A DNA stretch of 64,000 bases, from assembly GCA_030533445.1 (NCBI GenBank), contig CM060070.1, positions 31,048,001-31,112,000 of the forward strand, read 5' to 3'. Source of the stretch: Cyprinodon diabolis. Its lineage: Eukaryota; Chordata; Actinopteri; Cyprinodontiformes; Cyprinodontidae. Of this stretch, positions 35,626 through 49,200 are shown one piece after another. Both the position numbers and the translations under genes were made by a program. A model generated the notes under the pieces. That model was not told the DNA's origin, did not search any database, and worked only from the letters and a program-made list of their open reading frames with translations. Each line of letters opens with the position of its first letter. Within the stretch, counting starts at the first letter, position 1.

Positions 35626-38539
35626 CATCCACAAACAAAAATAATATAGAAGCACTGATCCAGGAATATTTTCTTTGTTAGGAAAGGTAATAGCAGACAA
35701 GCTCCAGGTTGCATTGTCTAGGAAAGAAAAACAGTAATGCAAATGAGCTCTGAATCAGTCTTCTACAAAAAACAAAACAAAAAAAAGGTAAAACAGCAAG
35801 CAATGCCTAGGGCTTCCTCTGGGAGAGAAACAGAACAAAACACTGAAAGACAGGGCCAACTATAATCATCTAATTATCTAGCTAACTGTCCGAATTGCAG
35901 ATAATTCCAGTGGTGACATTTTATAGCATGGCATATTATCTAATTATTTATTTAGAAAAAGAATATGACAGCTTTTTCAAAGCTACATCAAGTCGGAAAG
36001 GGTGGATTTCACTATTACATTCAACCGTTACGTTATAGGATAATGTCTTCTTTAGATCAAGGAAGACAGACATGTTAAAAAATTTGTTTTTTGTATGTGT
36101 TCTCATCACAGCTTAAGATAATTTAGGTAATCTATGTGTAACAAGTCTGACTAAGACGCTGATAATAAAATCAGAGACAAAATTGTGTTTTAAAGGTTTA
36201 TTGAAAGATGTTGAGATGTTAGACTGAAGCAGAGATATAGGCAGACAGGCTGGTGGCAGGCTTGAGAAGGTGAATGATGTTTGGACACGCTTAATGGGAA
36301 AGGCACGTAGCAGACTTGAAAAAGCAGGTGACAGCTGAAAGAGCTGATGACAGACCAAACAGGCTGATGGCAGGCTTGAGAATGTGGAGGATGGCTGAAC
36401 GGGCTGGTGACTGACTAAACATGCTGGTGGCCAAGAGAGGTTGTATCAAGAACCAGAGCTTGGTTAGAACCCAGAGCAGGGCAAGCACGGGAATAAGGCA
36501 GGAGGTGCATACATCACTTTAGCCCATGCAAAGAAATAGCCTACTCACTAGGAATTGACTAGTTCAAGCACAGATGGCAATCTGGCAGGGACTGACTGAG
36601 AGTGGAAGGTATCGATAGGCAGCATTCCAGATTAAACAACTTGCCGGTGAATTGGACAGTGCCAGGTGAACCTGTTTACCCAATCAGCTCAGTGGGGCAA
36701 AGCAGAAGAAGGGAAACAGTCAGCAAGCCAAAAACAACAACAAAAAAGGAAATAGCCAAAGGCAGGCTGCATGTCACTATAGCAGTCAGACGATCAGGAA
36801 AAGGCTGGATAAAACAGTCACCAACATGCTTGAGTAGAAAAAAATAAAGGAAAAAACTGTCAGTCATCTGCTGTACATTTCCTGGATATTAGCAATTAAT
36901 TGCTGATGTTTATTGACAAAAGACGAGCAATAATTGAGCATATGATACACCTCGGGAAAAATTCAGCAGAGGTGGATATGATTACCATCCAAAGTGTTGA
37001 TTCTACAACGCCGAAGACTTAAACTTATACTTACCCACTGCTCAGGTGCAGAAATGATTTCATTAGGGAAAATTTTAAAGAGAGCTTTGATGTTCAGTAA
37101 TACAAGAACTAAACAAACACCATAGTTTAGTAATATGAGAAGAAATGTGTTTTTGTTCACTCCTATTTCTAAGATGTTCTGTATTTCTGCTTGTTGCTCT
37201 CTGTAATTCATTTTCTCTCTTTCCTTTTTATCTCCCTCAACAAAATCAGAGACTCGAGTGCTTTACTACACTGTTTGGGCATCAGTCTTTCCATTTTCCA
37301 AACTTATAAACAGGAAACCAGTGTTCTGCTTACCTACCTGAATCAGGGTGGGCAAAACATGGGTGTCCATGCACTGCACAATTATGGGAATCCAAGATGA
37401 TAGGGGGCGGGGGGTTGGGGGTCCCATAAAAGCACTAGAGAGAGAAGAGAGGAAATGCAGGAAAGCCATTGTCAAATGAGAGCAGACAGAAGCCAAAAAC
37501 ACTGTTGATTCAGTTTTTCCCTTTAGTAAATAGATTGTTGATTTGCTTTTGTGTTTGTCTGTCTGTATTGGATCCTGACTTAGAGCTTGTGGTGTATGGG
37601 AGGATTAATGTCAGGGACAATCCCTCAAACTCATTTTCTTTCTAACTGTGGAGCTTGGTGGGAATTAAAGTTTGAGGATAAGGGAGAAGGACACTGTGTT
37701 TCCTGCTGACAGCAGTCCTGTTTGTGATGAAGAGAAATCCGGGTTCATTGTGTTCCTTTGTTTGAATTCAGGAAGATTTGCTGTTCTAACTTGTTCCAAA
37801 ATAATTGGTCTAAAGCATGGGGGTAGGGGTGGTGTCACCATAACCTTGTGGATTATTGCCCTCTTTAAATCACTCTTCCCACACCTGCTGGTTGTTTAAC
37901 ATGCTGGAAGTCCGTGTGAGTTTGGGGTGTTTTTCTGCCAGCCGATCTGTAATACTGGGAAGAAGCTTGACGGGAGTCAGTTTATCATGAGCACAGAGAG
38001 CACAACAGATAGATTCCCCCTGTCTCCTCCCCTTCAGCACAGATAGACTCAGAGCATGGGCACTCAGCCAACACAATCAATCTATCTGCTACTACCCCCA
38101 GCCTCTAACTCTTATTGGAGGACGGCTTCCAAAGGGGCAAGAAAAGCATGAATCATAGCCCTGCTATGAGAAGCTCTTACGCATCCAAATACACGTGTAA
38201 AGACGCTCTGGCGAGGGGCTGTTGCAGCCCTGTAACAAAGTTGTAGCATTTAGGAAGGGGCAGAGTCTGTGCAGGGAGAGGGATTGTTGGTCTTGGCCTA
38301 GTTTTCTTGTCTGATCAGAAACCTGTGCACCTCTGCCCTTCCCCCACCCAAACTGAAGGCTCTACTATTACAAGCCAAGAGGGGCTCACTGTGGAGTGAG
38401 GTGAACAGCTTAACCACCTCCACATTTCAGTGCTGTACGTCGCCGCTGATATGTACATGCTGTGTAGACAAATAAAGGTTCCCAAGATTGAATCTGGCAT
38501 TCATTATTATTTTTTGTTTTGTTTGCTCTCTGCAAAGCA
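35626..38539. other. Intergenic DNA, part 3
   Basis: No gene recognised. It holds a degenerate minisatellite (36235-36500) and otherwise AT-rich sequence with scattered short ORFs that look random. Confidence 0.5.
36235..36500. repeat. Degenerate minisatellite
   Basis: The phrase AGGCTGRTGGCAGGCTTGAGAA occurs twice, at about 36247 and 36361. Related GCTGGTGAC / GCTGATGAC / GACTGACTAAACATG units lie between and after. The period is irregular, about 35-45 bp. Confidence 0.5.
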
Positions 38540-38830
38540 TTGCTTATCAGTGAAAAAGATCCAAAGAGGATTAAGTCATTAGCACACATTATTGCAGATT
38601 ATTACAGGCTGTTGTTTCTTGTGAGAATTTATGCAATTGAAAATACATGTACATAGACCGAATACTTCATTAATATGCGAAAATATATGACCGATTAGCA
38701 CCAATGTGCCAAACATATGCTAATTTTCTTTGTGCATCTGTCGTTAATTAAAGATATGAAGCTGGGAATGGCTGGAAGGAATCATCGAGGGGCTCCGTGA
38801 CACCGTCCCTCCCCACTCTCCCTTCAATTG
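38540..38830. promoter_or_regulatory. Probable conserved non-coding element
   Basis: About 290 bp of complex sequence rich in TAAT/ATTA and POU-type words: GATTAAGTCATTAGC, TTATGCAATTG, ATTAATATGC (38669-38678), CATATGCTAATTTTC and TTAATTAAAG. The density of homeobox-like sites and absence of simple repeats suggest an enhancer, possibly of tcf3, 4 kb downstream. This is inference. Confidence 0.4.
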
Positions 38831-39607
38831 TCCATCGTACTCCAAATGTATATTTACACACGCTATTAAAAAAAAAATTGTATTGTTTTTGTTTGCTGCT
38901 TGCCTCATTGAAGTGCTGCCATATGTTTCAGGTGGTAAATTACATATGGTCGCTTTGATGGGGACAGAAAAAATGAGTTTTGCATAAATCTGAGCTTTTA
39001 TTGATTATTGTGGTCTATTTTATGAGTATGTTATATAGTATATTTCCAACTCAGGTGGGACTGGCAATGCTATATATTGGTGCATTACTAAGCCATCATT
39101 ATCAAGTGAATTTTATATTAGATAGCATTAAATTAAAATGGATTCATCTGTAAGATGATCTCAACACCCTGTCAGCCTGAATCATAACTCATTTACTTAT
39201 TTTGCCACTTCATAACCACAAACTTGAATGTATTTATTACACTTTGTGATACATTCTGACACAAAAGAGTTAACTGTGATGTGGAATCAAACTGGTATTT
39301 TTTTTTTTTTAAGGCCTGGCTCATACAAATGTTCAAAGTCTAGACAGTGGTTGTTCACCACTGTTGCTGCAATCTTGCAATCTGAAGAATCATTGTAAAT
39401 TTTTTCCTTGCAACAAAGGTTTAGATTTAGTCCGATTGTCTAGGACACATTTTAACATCAGTTTTCATACCAGAGAGTCTATATTGGATTTCGGAGTTGT
39501 AAATTTGTATATATACCCCTTTGAATATATACCCCTTGCGATATATATATATATATCAAATTCTCCTTAGGTTTGAGTTTGTGCATGAATGCTTGATTAT
39601 TTTGTTT

Positions 39608-39731
39608 CTGTGTTGCCCTGCAATGGACTGGCGACCTGTCCAAGGTGGACCTCGCTTCTCACCTGTAGAAAGCTACAGATAGGCTCCAGCACCTAGTAGG
39701 GATAAGTGTGACAGAAAATGGATGGATGGAT
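39608..39731 (+). repeat. 3' tail of an L2-like LINE or derived SINE
   Basis: TGTTGCCCTGCAATGGACTG, GGCGACCTGTCCAAGG, ATAGGCTCCAGCACC and AGAAAATGGATGGATGGA make the well-known fish L2/Maui-type 3' end with its (ATGG)n tail. Only about 125 bp are present, so the copy is strongly 5'-truncated. Confidence 0.75.
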
Positions 39732-40000
39732 TTCAGTGTAGCCCTGAATTCATTTGGTTGGAAGAAAAACATTTTCTCACTTTCAAGTCTTTGTAATTTT
39801 CGTTACAGCCTTGATGTTCCACACTGATCAACTTTTCTTGTCCAGCGGAGGAAAAATCCTCCCCCCTTACTTAAAGGATGATGTGTTCATGGTGACGACT
39901 GAGGTCACACATGTAAAGCCTTTCTTTAACAAAGATTTTTATTTTCTTTTTTTTAATAGCTTTTCATACATGTTGCACCCCTGATGTTAATTTTATCAGT

Positions 40001-40004
<4 letters not shown>

Positions 40005-40067
<63 letters not shown>
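40005..40067. repeat. (TA)n microsatellite
   Basis: An uninterrupted TA run of about 60 bp. Confidence 0.95.
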
Positions 40068-40070
<3 letters not shown>

Positions 40071-40776
40071 CACTATGACTTGTAAATATTTAATCCAATA
40101 TTGCCTTTTTGCTTCAGTTAAATATGTCATGATATTGTGCTGTATCACTGTCACGTGCCCAAGCAAATACCACATGTATAGACGTCAAAAGAATCAGTTA
40201 TGAATAACAGCCCAGGTTTATTTATAGGATTCACTCCAATATGAAAAAAAAAATGGCAGACATCACCAGATACTGATATAAATGCCAGTATATTATGCAT
40301 CCTTAATAGTAACTTTGATAATAAGAAGATAGATTATGTGTTTCTACATAAATCAAAAGATCATTTAAATAAAACCTATTTCATGTACAATGCAAATGAA
40401 TATATGTCAGTGTGTTTATCCATATATAAAACACTCAATACATTTTTGCTTCTTTTGATTTGTCACATGTTACCTATCTCTGCTTATTCTTTTCATTAGA
40501 TGCGCTCTGTCTCAGGTTATGTGTTTTTCCAGGTCTTTCTTCTCTGCCCTCTCCCTCCCTCCAGACTGGCTGCCCTTGTACATGCTCTCCATGTCAGACC
40601 CAGCTGTTACTACAAACTACTTGGAGGGCTTACAAGCCTAATTGCAAATCCTGACAACAGGATTGCTTATACATCAAGGCCTTACGTTAACTATAAAAAG
40701 AAAATAAAAAATTTGCTTTACCAGAACTTTATTCCTCAAAAAAATTGTTTTCATCCTGTTAAATTACATTATTTAG

Positions 40777-40778
<2 letters not shown>

Positions 40779-40806
<28 letters not shown>
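40779..40806. repeat. (AT)n microsatellite
   Basis: An AT run of 28 bp. Confidence 0.95.
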
Positions 40807-40808
<2 letters not shown>

Positions 40809-41734
40809 TAATAGAAATAACAATATAGACCATCCTGTGTGTGTTTGCAATACCTGAGTGTGTGCCTGATCTGTTTGTTAAAGCATTTATGGATGGACCA
40901 CAAATCTAGTGTTTTGTGCTAAGGATTGTTCTGTAACCCAGGGGACCACAGTTGATGAATTATTTACCTATATGACCTACTGACAATAATTCCCCCCTTT
41001 CATTGGTAACTTCTTGGTAAATAAATGCTGGAAAGCTTTGGCAGAATTTGCATGTATCTTTACCGTTAATGTTCACGCCCAAAGCATGGGCAGCATGCCC
41101 AATAAGCCAACTCAATGATAGCATACTGGTTATGGTTAAGTCCCTATTTGAGATACTGCTGATGACTGCTTGATAAGGATTTCTTGGGCTGGTAATTTGG
41201 TATCTTAAGAAGTCATCGGGATTTTTTTTTTTTTTTTTTTTGCATAGATGCCATGGTACCAAGAAAGGAAACAAAGAAGGTTTATTAAAACTTCTTTCTT
41301 TGTTGTCAAGTTTTGCCCTCAGGTTACATCCGACAGCTGTCTAACACCTACATACTCTTTTAAAATGAACAGTTGGTGCGCGTTTCCAGTTGAGTGCAAC
41401 ACAACTAGAGGTGTTTTGTGCAAGTTAAGTAAATAACAAAGACAGGTTGCGGCTTGTGTGTAACTGGGACATCTAATGTCCTGTTTTTATTTAGTTTGTC
41501 CCAATAATAACCATTGAATAGTTGCTCAATTCTAAGACTGATTTTCTTCCAAAAAGAAGAAATATGATATAACAGAAAAATGTATGCTTTGAGTGCCCTC
41601 CCCGTTTGAAGTGTTGGCCCTGAACTATTTCACTCTGCACTCCCTCCCTCCTCTCCATTCTGGTCTGTAGAGGGCAGTTACTAGGGGTGGGTTGGTTTTA
41701 TGTTTGCCAGTTCATTCACAAAAGGGAGCTATGT

Positions 41735-41767
41735 AATAATAACAACAACAACAACAACAACAACAAC

Positions 41768-41811
<44 letters not shown>
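41735..41811. repeat. (AAC)n-(AAT)n compound microsatellite
   Basis: About ten AAC units are followed by about fourteen AAT units. Confidence 0.95.
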
Positions 41812-42319
41812 ATTTCATTGATTCATTATTTCCCCTGACTGTCTCTGATCAGGGACCTTTTTTAATCTGCTATTTACCCTTTACATCATTCATTGAATAA
41901 ATTAAGACATTCAACAATACTGTTAGTCCATAACATTAACCGTGAGGTGCATTTGCTGTGCATGCTGAATGGAAATTATCCTATTGCCATAATAGCTAGA
42001 ATGCATGTATCCCCTTTTAATTTTCATTAGAACAAAATCACGCAGAAATGTGCTTGATTACATAATCTTATAAATTATGTAGACTATCTGGGCTTTAGTT
42101 ATAGTAAATATAACATATTGCAGCTCCTCAGGTTGATAAATGTTTTTTTAATGAATAATCGAAAGCGGAGCCTCCAACCTAAGTATTAAAATGATGTCAG
42201 CAGGCATGTTGGAGGCCCCCTTTAGCCAGCCTCCCTGTGCACACAGCGAAAGTGAGCGTCAACAAATGGGTGGGCTCAAGCTGGATTTCTTAAAGCACAC
42301 TGGGTATTTTTGCTGTCAA

Positions 42320-42480
42320 TCAAACAATCACGCTTTTAGATTGGCTGAAGCCATTTGCATTTATCGTGCCATCTCGTCGCTCCGCTGCTGTGTTATAGGA
42401 GGCAACTTTCTTGCAATAGCCTTCCGCTGGGTGACCTAGTGCTGGTATTTATTCGCATGTGTAAAAATTACTCCTTCCGA
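42320..42480 (+). promoter_or_regulatory. tcf3: Candidate tcf3 promoter with inverted CCAAT box and octamer
   Basis: GATTGGC (inverted CCAAT, NF-Y type, ATTGG at 42340-42344) is followed 8 bp later by ATTTGCAT (42353-42360), a perfect inverted octamer. The sequence just downstream becomes richer in CpG (TCGTGCC, CTCGTCGCTCCG). It lies directly before the candidate first exon. Confidence 0.4.
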
Positions 42481-42956
42481 AAATTGTAAGTAGGCGTTTT
42501 TTCTGCTTCAGAATCTTCGAAAGCTCAATTTCGTCTGTTAAAGTTTATTGGAAACCCCCGCTATATCCGAAAGGCGTTTGAAATCGGACACCGCTGGCGC
42601 TGAGGCCTCACTTTTTTTCGCGGACGGATACGTTGTTACGTCTGACAATGTGGACGGAGGTGGTGAAGATGTCTACGAGAAGAATGAAATCATCTCTGTA
42701 GTAACAACAAGAAAGGCAGACGCGAGATTAGTTACTATAGCAGAATTGTTTGCACCCAGTCGCTTTACATTGTAGCACACACGTGGGCGCTACGTGTAGA
42801 AAAGGCAGACTTCCCGGGGACAAAAGAAAGACATCCACTGTGCTCCAATGCGTTTCGTGCACTGAGGTCGAAATTCTCTTGAAGTTTTATGTTTTTCCCC
42901 CCTTCGAGTCTCCGCTTTTCTTTTTCACTGTTGGATATCACACACGGAGAGGAGAG
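42480..42956 (+). other. tcf3: Candidate tcf3 non-coding exon 1 (5' UTR)
   Basis: A CpG-bearing stretch ends in CACGGAGAGGAGAG followed by GTAAAT, an acceptable splice donor (intron starts 42957). The first coding exon has an acceptor at 46200-46201 and only 22 bp of leader, so an upstream leader exon must exist. The 5' limit is a guess. Confidence 0.45.
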
Positions 42957-45900
42957 GTAAATACCCATTCTTTCACTTTACTCTTTAGGGGGTTGTTGCA
43001 TGGATTTCATTGGGGTTTCATTGGCACCTAATTTTCGAAAAGTTTTTTTTTTTTTTTTTTTTCAGGGAATGTGTGGTTTAAGCGGGGGATGTGAGTTTTT
43101 TTTTTTTGTCTGGTCTCCGGCTCGACCTCCGAGTGGAGGAAATTACTCCTTTGTTCTGCAAAATGACTCCTTTATGGTTAAATGTTGTTGGCTTTGACTC
43201 TTTGTTTTTCACCGTGTGCCCTAACCGACTCCAGCTACTCAAGTTGGACCGTTAAATAATTTTGTTAATGCTGGGGGGGAGCATTTTCTCAAACTTTGTT
43301 ATCTGGATCATTTGCTTTGCAGACATGAACCAAACTTTCCATAAACTCCCCCCAGCCCCCCCATTGGTGGCCCTTTAAACATTCCTTTATGGAAGTGTCT
43401 GGCCACTACTTATTTTATTGCACATTTGGCAGGAAATTCCTCCTGATCCCACCCCCACCGTCTCCTCCACTCATCTCCCTCAGAATGCACGACCAGAACC
43501 CCAATAGTAGCTTCAAATGTGCTGCTAGAAGTTTAGAGCCTGTTCCTCTTGGTTGTAATGGATGCACTTGTTATGGTTTTTGGTTAATCTGATGCATAAT
43601 GTCAACAAGGTTCACGGTAAACAGAATTGGTTCGTTGTCAGCAGTTGGATTGGGCCTAGTGGTCCTGATCACTTCTGATGCTTCTACAGGCGGTGTTAAG
43701 AAGGGATTTCATCCAACTTCTCCATCCCCTTATTTCATACTGTATTTTACTGCGTTTTTGCATTTTTTCTGTCTAAAATGCATTTTTTTATCTGCACTGC
43801 CATTTTCAGTTTTATACTTTAGACTTCGCATCATTTTTTATTATCCAACTAGGCTGACATTTCTGTGGCATGGGTTGGTATGAAAGTTTATCATTTGATA
43901 ACCTAAAGCGAAACATGCAATAGTTTCAGAAACAGATATTCAATTATAAAATAAAAACTTTAAATCATTTTATTTAATACAACTAGAGTTGCACCTGATT
44001 GAGAGCAGAATCACAGGATTTTTTTTTAATTTGTCATTGGTTTTATCAGAGATTAGTAGGCCAGAAACTAAAAAAAAAGTCTGTTGTTGTTTTTGTATTG
44101 TTTGTCTTGTTAAATAGTTTCGTATTGCATTGATTTGACAGGAATCAGGTGACGATACGCATAGGTATAAAAGCATATTTGGGATTAATCGGGTACATTC
44201 TTTCATATTGGATTAGAAAGGATCTTGCTGGATGAAAGCCTAAATTCTCCTGCTCTGTTTTGGTCCTTTGAGAGAAATAACATTGGTCAACTGGAACTGG
44301 ATCTGGAAGTGGGTATTGGCAGAAAAAACAAAAAAAACATACAAGTCTTAATCTTTTGGTGATTAAATTGGATAAAACTTTGATTAACATATTAGGATCT
44401 GACATTTTTTGTTGATTTTTCTGCAAAACACATCAAATAATTAGTCTCATGTATTACTATTTTTACTAATGCTTAGCTATGACTACCAATGTTTTTTTTG
44501 TTTTTTTTTGTAATTTAAACCAAAGACTTTATGTCTGGATAGCAAGGGGAGTGTTGTTTTTTGGCAGCTGGCCGACAGTGTGCAGGAATGGGATTGCTGC
44601 ATCGCTAAGTTACTCTGTACTTCATAAACTTGGAAATAAAGTTGGTCAAGAAACATTATGGGCTATTTTTCTGATCTTTCTAAATAAAATCTTTATAAAA
44701 ACTTAGTACAGCTAATACATAGACTTGATATTTGTGTATAGCAACATTAAACACACTTCTGTGATTTTTGCAACTCTGCTTATCTCTAGTTTGTTTTACT
44801 GAATGTAAACCAGTCATTAGGATTAAGATGTATAGCGTTGGTTACAACAGTGGTGCCTCTTAACTGGAGGTGCAGACTCTTTTGTGGAGAATGACCCTTC
44901 TTCTCCTCTTTGTTTGGGGTGACAAAGACCCCCTCCGCCACCTCTAATCTGCTCGCTTCAAATATTGATCCAGCAGTAGCTGAAGATGCCATTTTGCTAC
45001 ATAAAAGCCCACCCCCACTCACACGACCCACCTCATAGGTAGATTGTAGTTGTAAAGTTTGTCAAGTACCTTCTTCACCGTGCCATACGCCCCTTTTAGT
45101 CATGTTTGTGATGTTAAATTAGTTGGTTTTGAACTTAGCTGATGTTCTACCAAGTGGCCTTTTCTTTAAACATTGTCATTGAGCAAAACTAGATGAATTT
45201 CTTGAGATCAGGTTTATCCCTTTACTTTCCACTCCACGTGTGTTTTTTTATCCTTTCTTTTTGAATGTGTTCGCATTGCGTTGGACTGTTATCTCTGGAT
45301 TAAAAAATAGGCCGTAAAACTACTCCACCTGTTGGTGTCCAAATGCCTCTATTCTTCCACTTGCTCCCTTCAATGCTAGTTCCTCCTAGAGCCGTCGCCG
45401 CTGCTGCCGCTCGACTTCGGAGAGAGAAAGCCTCCGGGCTTGCACTGGAATTGAAAACACGGGGTAAATCCTGTATTCATGCTCACTGTTTCTTTTGACA
45501 AGCTTCTTTCTGAGTTGACATATGGTAATTTGGTAATGACGTGTTTGCATACAGTCATTAGCTCTGCCTTTCACCCCCATTTCCTTGGGCTAACAATAGT
45601 CCCAATTATGTCGGTAATTGTAAGTGTGTTAGTTCTTTTATGTAGCGGTGATCGACATGTGGTTCTTTTATTGGCCAGGGTTGTGTAAAATGAAAGATAA
45701 AAAAATTTGATATATTTACTTGGAAGTTATTTGACTTAAAGCAGAGCGCTCATCAGTTCATGCAGTTTCTAAAGGGAAATATGTAAGTAGACTCTATCCA
45801 CATCAGGTCATATTATGTAGCCTTGTGTTGTCCTTTTTTTCTCCCCCCAATCGGTCCATAATGCATCCAGGTTGTAATCTGAGCTGTGTGTTTTGGTCAA

Positions 45901-46201
45901 GTTACAGCCTTGTTTTCAACCTCTTGAATATACAACACTTGCTTATGACCTGAAATTGTGTTTCATGTAGTTTAAAGGGGAAGAACAGATTTGTTGGCAA
46001 TCACAAAGTGGCTGTTGCTGCTGCACCCCTGCTTTGGTGTCTGGTAGAAGGAAAAAGAAATCTTCAAAGTTGTGATGTAACAGACAGCAGTAGAGTAGTC
46101 TCAGTCATTCATTACCATCATCATTTTTTTCTTGAACATGTAACTTCTCGTTGTGCTCGCAAGTGCAACTAAAATCCTGTATCTGCAAATTTCTCTCTTA
46201 G
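42957..46201 (+). other. tcf3: tcf3 intron 1
   Basis: The 3.2-kb intron shows no coding exon. Degenerate repeat-like sequence at about 43.98-44.42 kb has TTGCACC...GATCTGG words of a hAT-like style. A short GC-rich island at about 45380-45463 ends in a GGG|GTAAAT donor-like site and might be an alternative first exon. Confidence 0.5.
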
Positions 46202-46223
46202 GGTTTGTTAGAGACTGAAGGGT

Positions 46224-46298
46224 ATGAGCGAACAGCAGCAAAGAATGGCTGCAGTGGAAACTGACAAGGAACTCAGCGACCTCCTGGATTTCAGCGCG
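46224..46298 (+). CDS. tcf3: tcf3 coding exon 1: start codon and AD1
   Basis: The acceptor TCTCTTAG (46200-46201) is followed by 22 bp of leader and the ATG. It encodes 25 residues beginning [20 protein letters not shown] and ends at GCG|GTAAGA in phase 0. LSDLLDFS is the conserved E-protein AD1 core. The second Met (residue 8) is also conserved in E-proteins. Confidence 0.88.
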
Positions 46299-49200
46299 GT
46301 AAGAGAGGGGGAAGAGCGGTCTGGGTGGTTCTGGGAGGAAGGAGACGGTGCAATACAGGTCTGAATTATGAAGAGCAGTTAAAGATGGTGGTTAGAGTAT
46401 GAGAAGATGGGAGGGGGGGGGAGAGGGAGAATGCAGAAAAATTATTTTAAAATTATCATAAACTTACAAAAAATATACGCAGGATTCCTATGCAGCATGG
46501 AAATAAGTATGGAAAACTAGACTTCTTTTCTTATTTTTATATCCCTCATAAATCTGGATTTTTTAAGTATAAAGTGCTGCATTAAACAGTTAATGTATCT
46601 TGCATCTGTTGTTTTTGAATTGCCACATCTCAATTTGAAATTTTCTTAAACTTATTTAATAGTTTGCAGTCACAAAGCAAGTCAATCCACTGATCCTAAC
46701 TGTAAAAAAAAACCCAACACCTTTTTTCTTTTCTTTTTTTGCATCTGTGTTGTCCTAGATCTAAGTTTAAAATATAAATCTTTGGTTTTCAGGATTGATC
46801 TGTTTAGCTCTAATTAAGGTGTCCGTTTAAAAAAAAATTGCTTTTCAAAAATCAGAATTTGGTGTAGAATAATACAATTTTAAGGTAGAATCAGCTTAAC
46901 CTGCCAATAAACAACGAGCCATGGAATATACAGCACATAAAACCATACTACGGTGGGTTGTTTATACTCAAAAAGTCTAAAAAACCTTGGAAATTGATTC
47001 TGGAAAAGTATAGAGTTTTTAAAAAAAATGTGGTTAGAGATATGGACGACATATTTTGGTATTTACTGTAACTATAGTCGGTTGTTGTTGAAAGTAATTT
47101 CAAATTCATCAAAACTCTTTTAATTTGAAGTCTTCCAGTCTGGGCCCCCAAAACACTAAAGCGATTCTTAATGTAGAGAATAATAATATTAAATAAACTT
47201 TTTTACACAACTTCTAATACACACAACTGAGATTCAGGTCTGCTTTAAATTCTGCTGTATTTATTGATGCAATATTTTAAAAGTAGAATAGCAATCCCAG
47301 CCATACCAACGGCTAATGAGTTTGCAAACATTGAGTGTATCTGTATGACTCTGCACAGCATGCACAATGTATATCTATTTTTTTTTTCCTCATGATAACT
47401 AATGTTAGTCAGGCTTTCTGCTCTGGGAACCAGCCTATATTTCACCGTTTCACCAGACATACCAGCTGCAGTTTAACAACGTTGTTATCTTAATAAGACT
47501 GGTAGGTGAAGCCTCTCTAGTTTTCCCACTGTGATTTTTTTTTTTTTGTCTAATCAGATAGATTCCCCTAAGAAAATAATTTGCAGCAGCCTTCTTTATG
47601 GCTGCTGACTGGCAGTGCACACTTGGATAATAATATTAGTGAACCTGGCTTTAGGTTATCTAGTTGTAGTAATGTATGAACAGAGGAAAAAAAATCCTGG
47701 TGCAATTACTCTGTTAGATCAGAATATAAACAAGGAAACCAAAACAACTGCACAGAATACTGGAATATTTTTTGCCTGCTCTTTGTTTTGTTAATAGGAT
47801 CTTTGGGGGGAAAGCAGGGTTCTAAACTGTGCTGAACAGAGAGCGTCTGCGTTGTCTTTTTGTCATATTTTCAGGAGAGATTTTTACTGCTGCTGCTCTG
47901 AGCTATTCTCCTGACATTATCTACAAAGCGGATGGAGACATTCTGCTCCTTTTTTTTTTGTTTCATTTTGTTGTGAAACCTTTTGCAGCTTAACGCTGAC
48001 ATAAACATCTCATAGCTCCAGTGGAGATGTGTTAGTCTTTTCACCCAAACAAACTGAAAAGCCTGTGTAGCTCATTAAGTATTCAATAGTTCATGCATGC
48101 TTGCTAGCAGAGGTAATGTTTGAGAAATACCATGCATTTGTATCTACTTATACTCAGTAAAGCTCCCTAGTTGCTTGTTGATCATGTTTTATCGTATGAT
48201 AAATATAGAAGCTAAAAAAGAGGGACATTTTTTGATAGAGGTTTGGTTTTTAAATTGGAATCACAGGCAAATAAAAAATGCAAACAATAAATTACAAAAA
48301 CTCCTTTTTTGCAGGTATCCTAACACCAATTGAATGTGCTGATATTAGCCAGTCCACTTATATACACCCTTTAGTTTACAGACATACTACTTGGAACTTA
48401 TTAAATGTACTTTTAAATGGTGCAACCTTAAAATGGTTGGATGTTTCTCCTTTAGTTTCCAGGCAATGCCTGTCTGTGTTTTTAAAATCTGATATATTTT
48501 CAAGCTGCTGAATTTGACTTGGATCAGTCCATAAGCCTGCTGACCAGCAGTGCACAACAACATTAAGAGAATCTTTAATATCTGATTAAAGAAACTTATT
48601 AAGGAGAAAAATTGTTTTCCAGTGAAGAAGTAAAGAAAAAGATGCAAATATTAGGAAAAAAGATCATAATATAAAGGAGATTGAATACATGTTAGGCAGG
48701 TTTTTGTGTTTTTATAAATAGATTTTTTTATAGTTTTGTCCTTTACTACACAATAGGCTGGTATTGATAATGAAATAGTAGATGATAAGTGTCAAGGAGT
48801 TTAATACGATATGATGCAGCTTTCCCTACTTCCATCATTAGACAGTTAAATTCTGGGAGGACACAATGATTCCTCCAAAACAGTCCTCACCCAGGCATGG
48901 AATGTAATGCCATGCCTCCATACGTACAGTCAATCAGTTTTTAAGATGAATAAGTCTAAATTGTTCAAGTACCGTCTCTTATTTTTGCATGATTAGGATA
49001 GCTGAATGAAGAACCGTTAAGAAATATGCACTTTCCCTTTTTTTCTGTTTTGTTCTGGTCAAAGCGAAGCATGCAGGTTTAGGCGTAGAGTGAAGCAGAA
49101 TCGCTCAATATGTGATCAAAGCAAAGATGGCTGATTTCCTTCATCATACACTGCTTTGGCACATTTAGCTCTGGTATCCTTGCTCAGAAAATGTAAGGTT

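Larger units (their letters stand above)
38831..42319. other. Intergenic DNA upstream of tcf3
   Basis: No gene recognised. It holds the L2-like tail and four microsatellites (listed separately). A homeobox-word-rich stretch at about 41.95-42.18 kb (TTTTAATTTTCATTAGAA, TTGATTACATAATC) may be a proximal enhancer. Confidence 0.5.

Noticed and set aside
36235..36500. Repeat cluster considered as a CRISPR-like array
   Set aside because: Units are degenerate and irregularly spaced, and the window is vertebrate DNA; it is a minisatellite.
44786..45031. Minus-strand 81-residue ORF in tcf3 intron 1
   Set aside because: No recognisable domain and no splice or promoter support.
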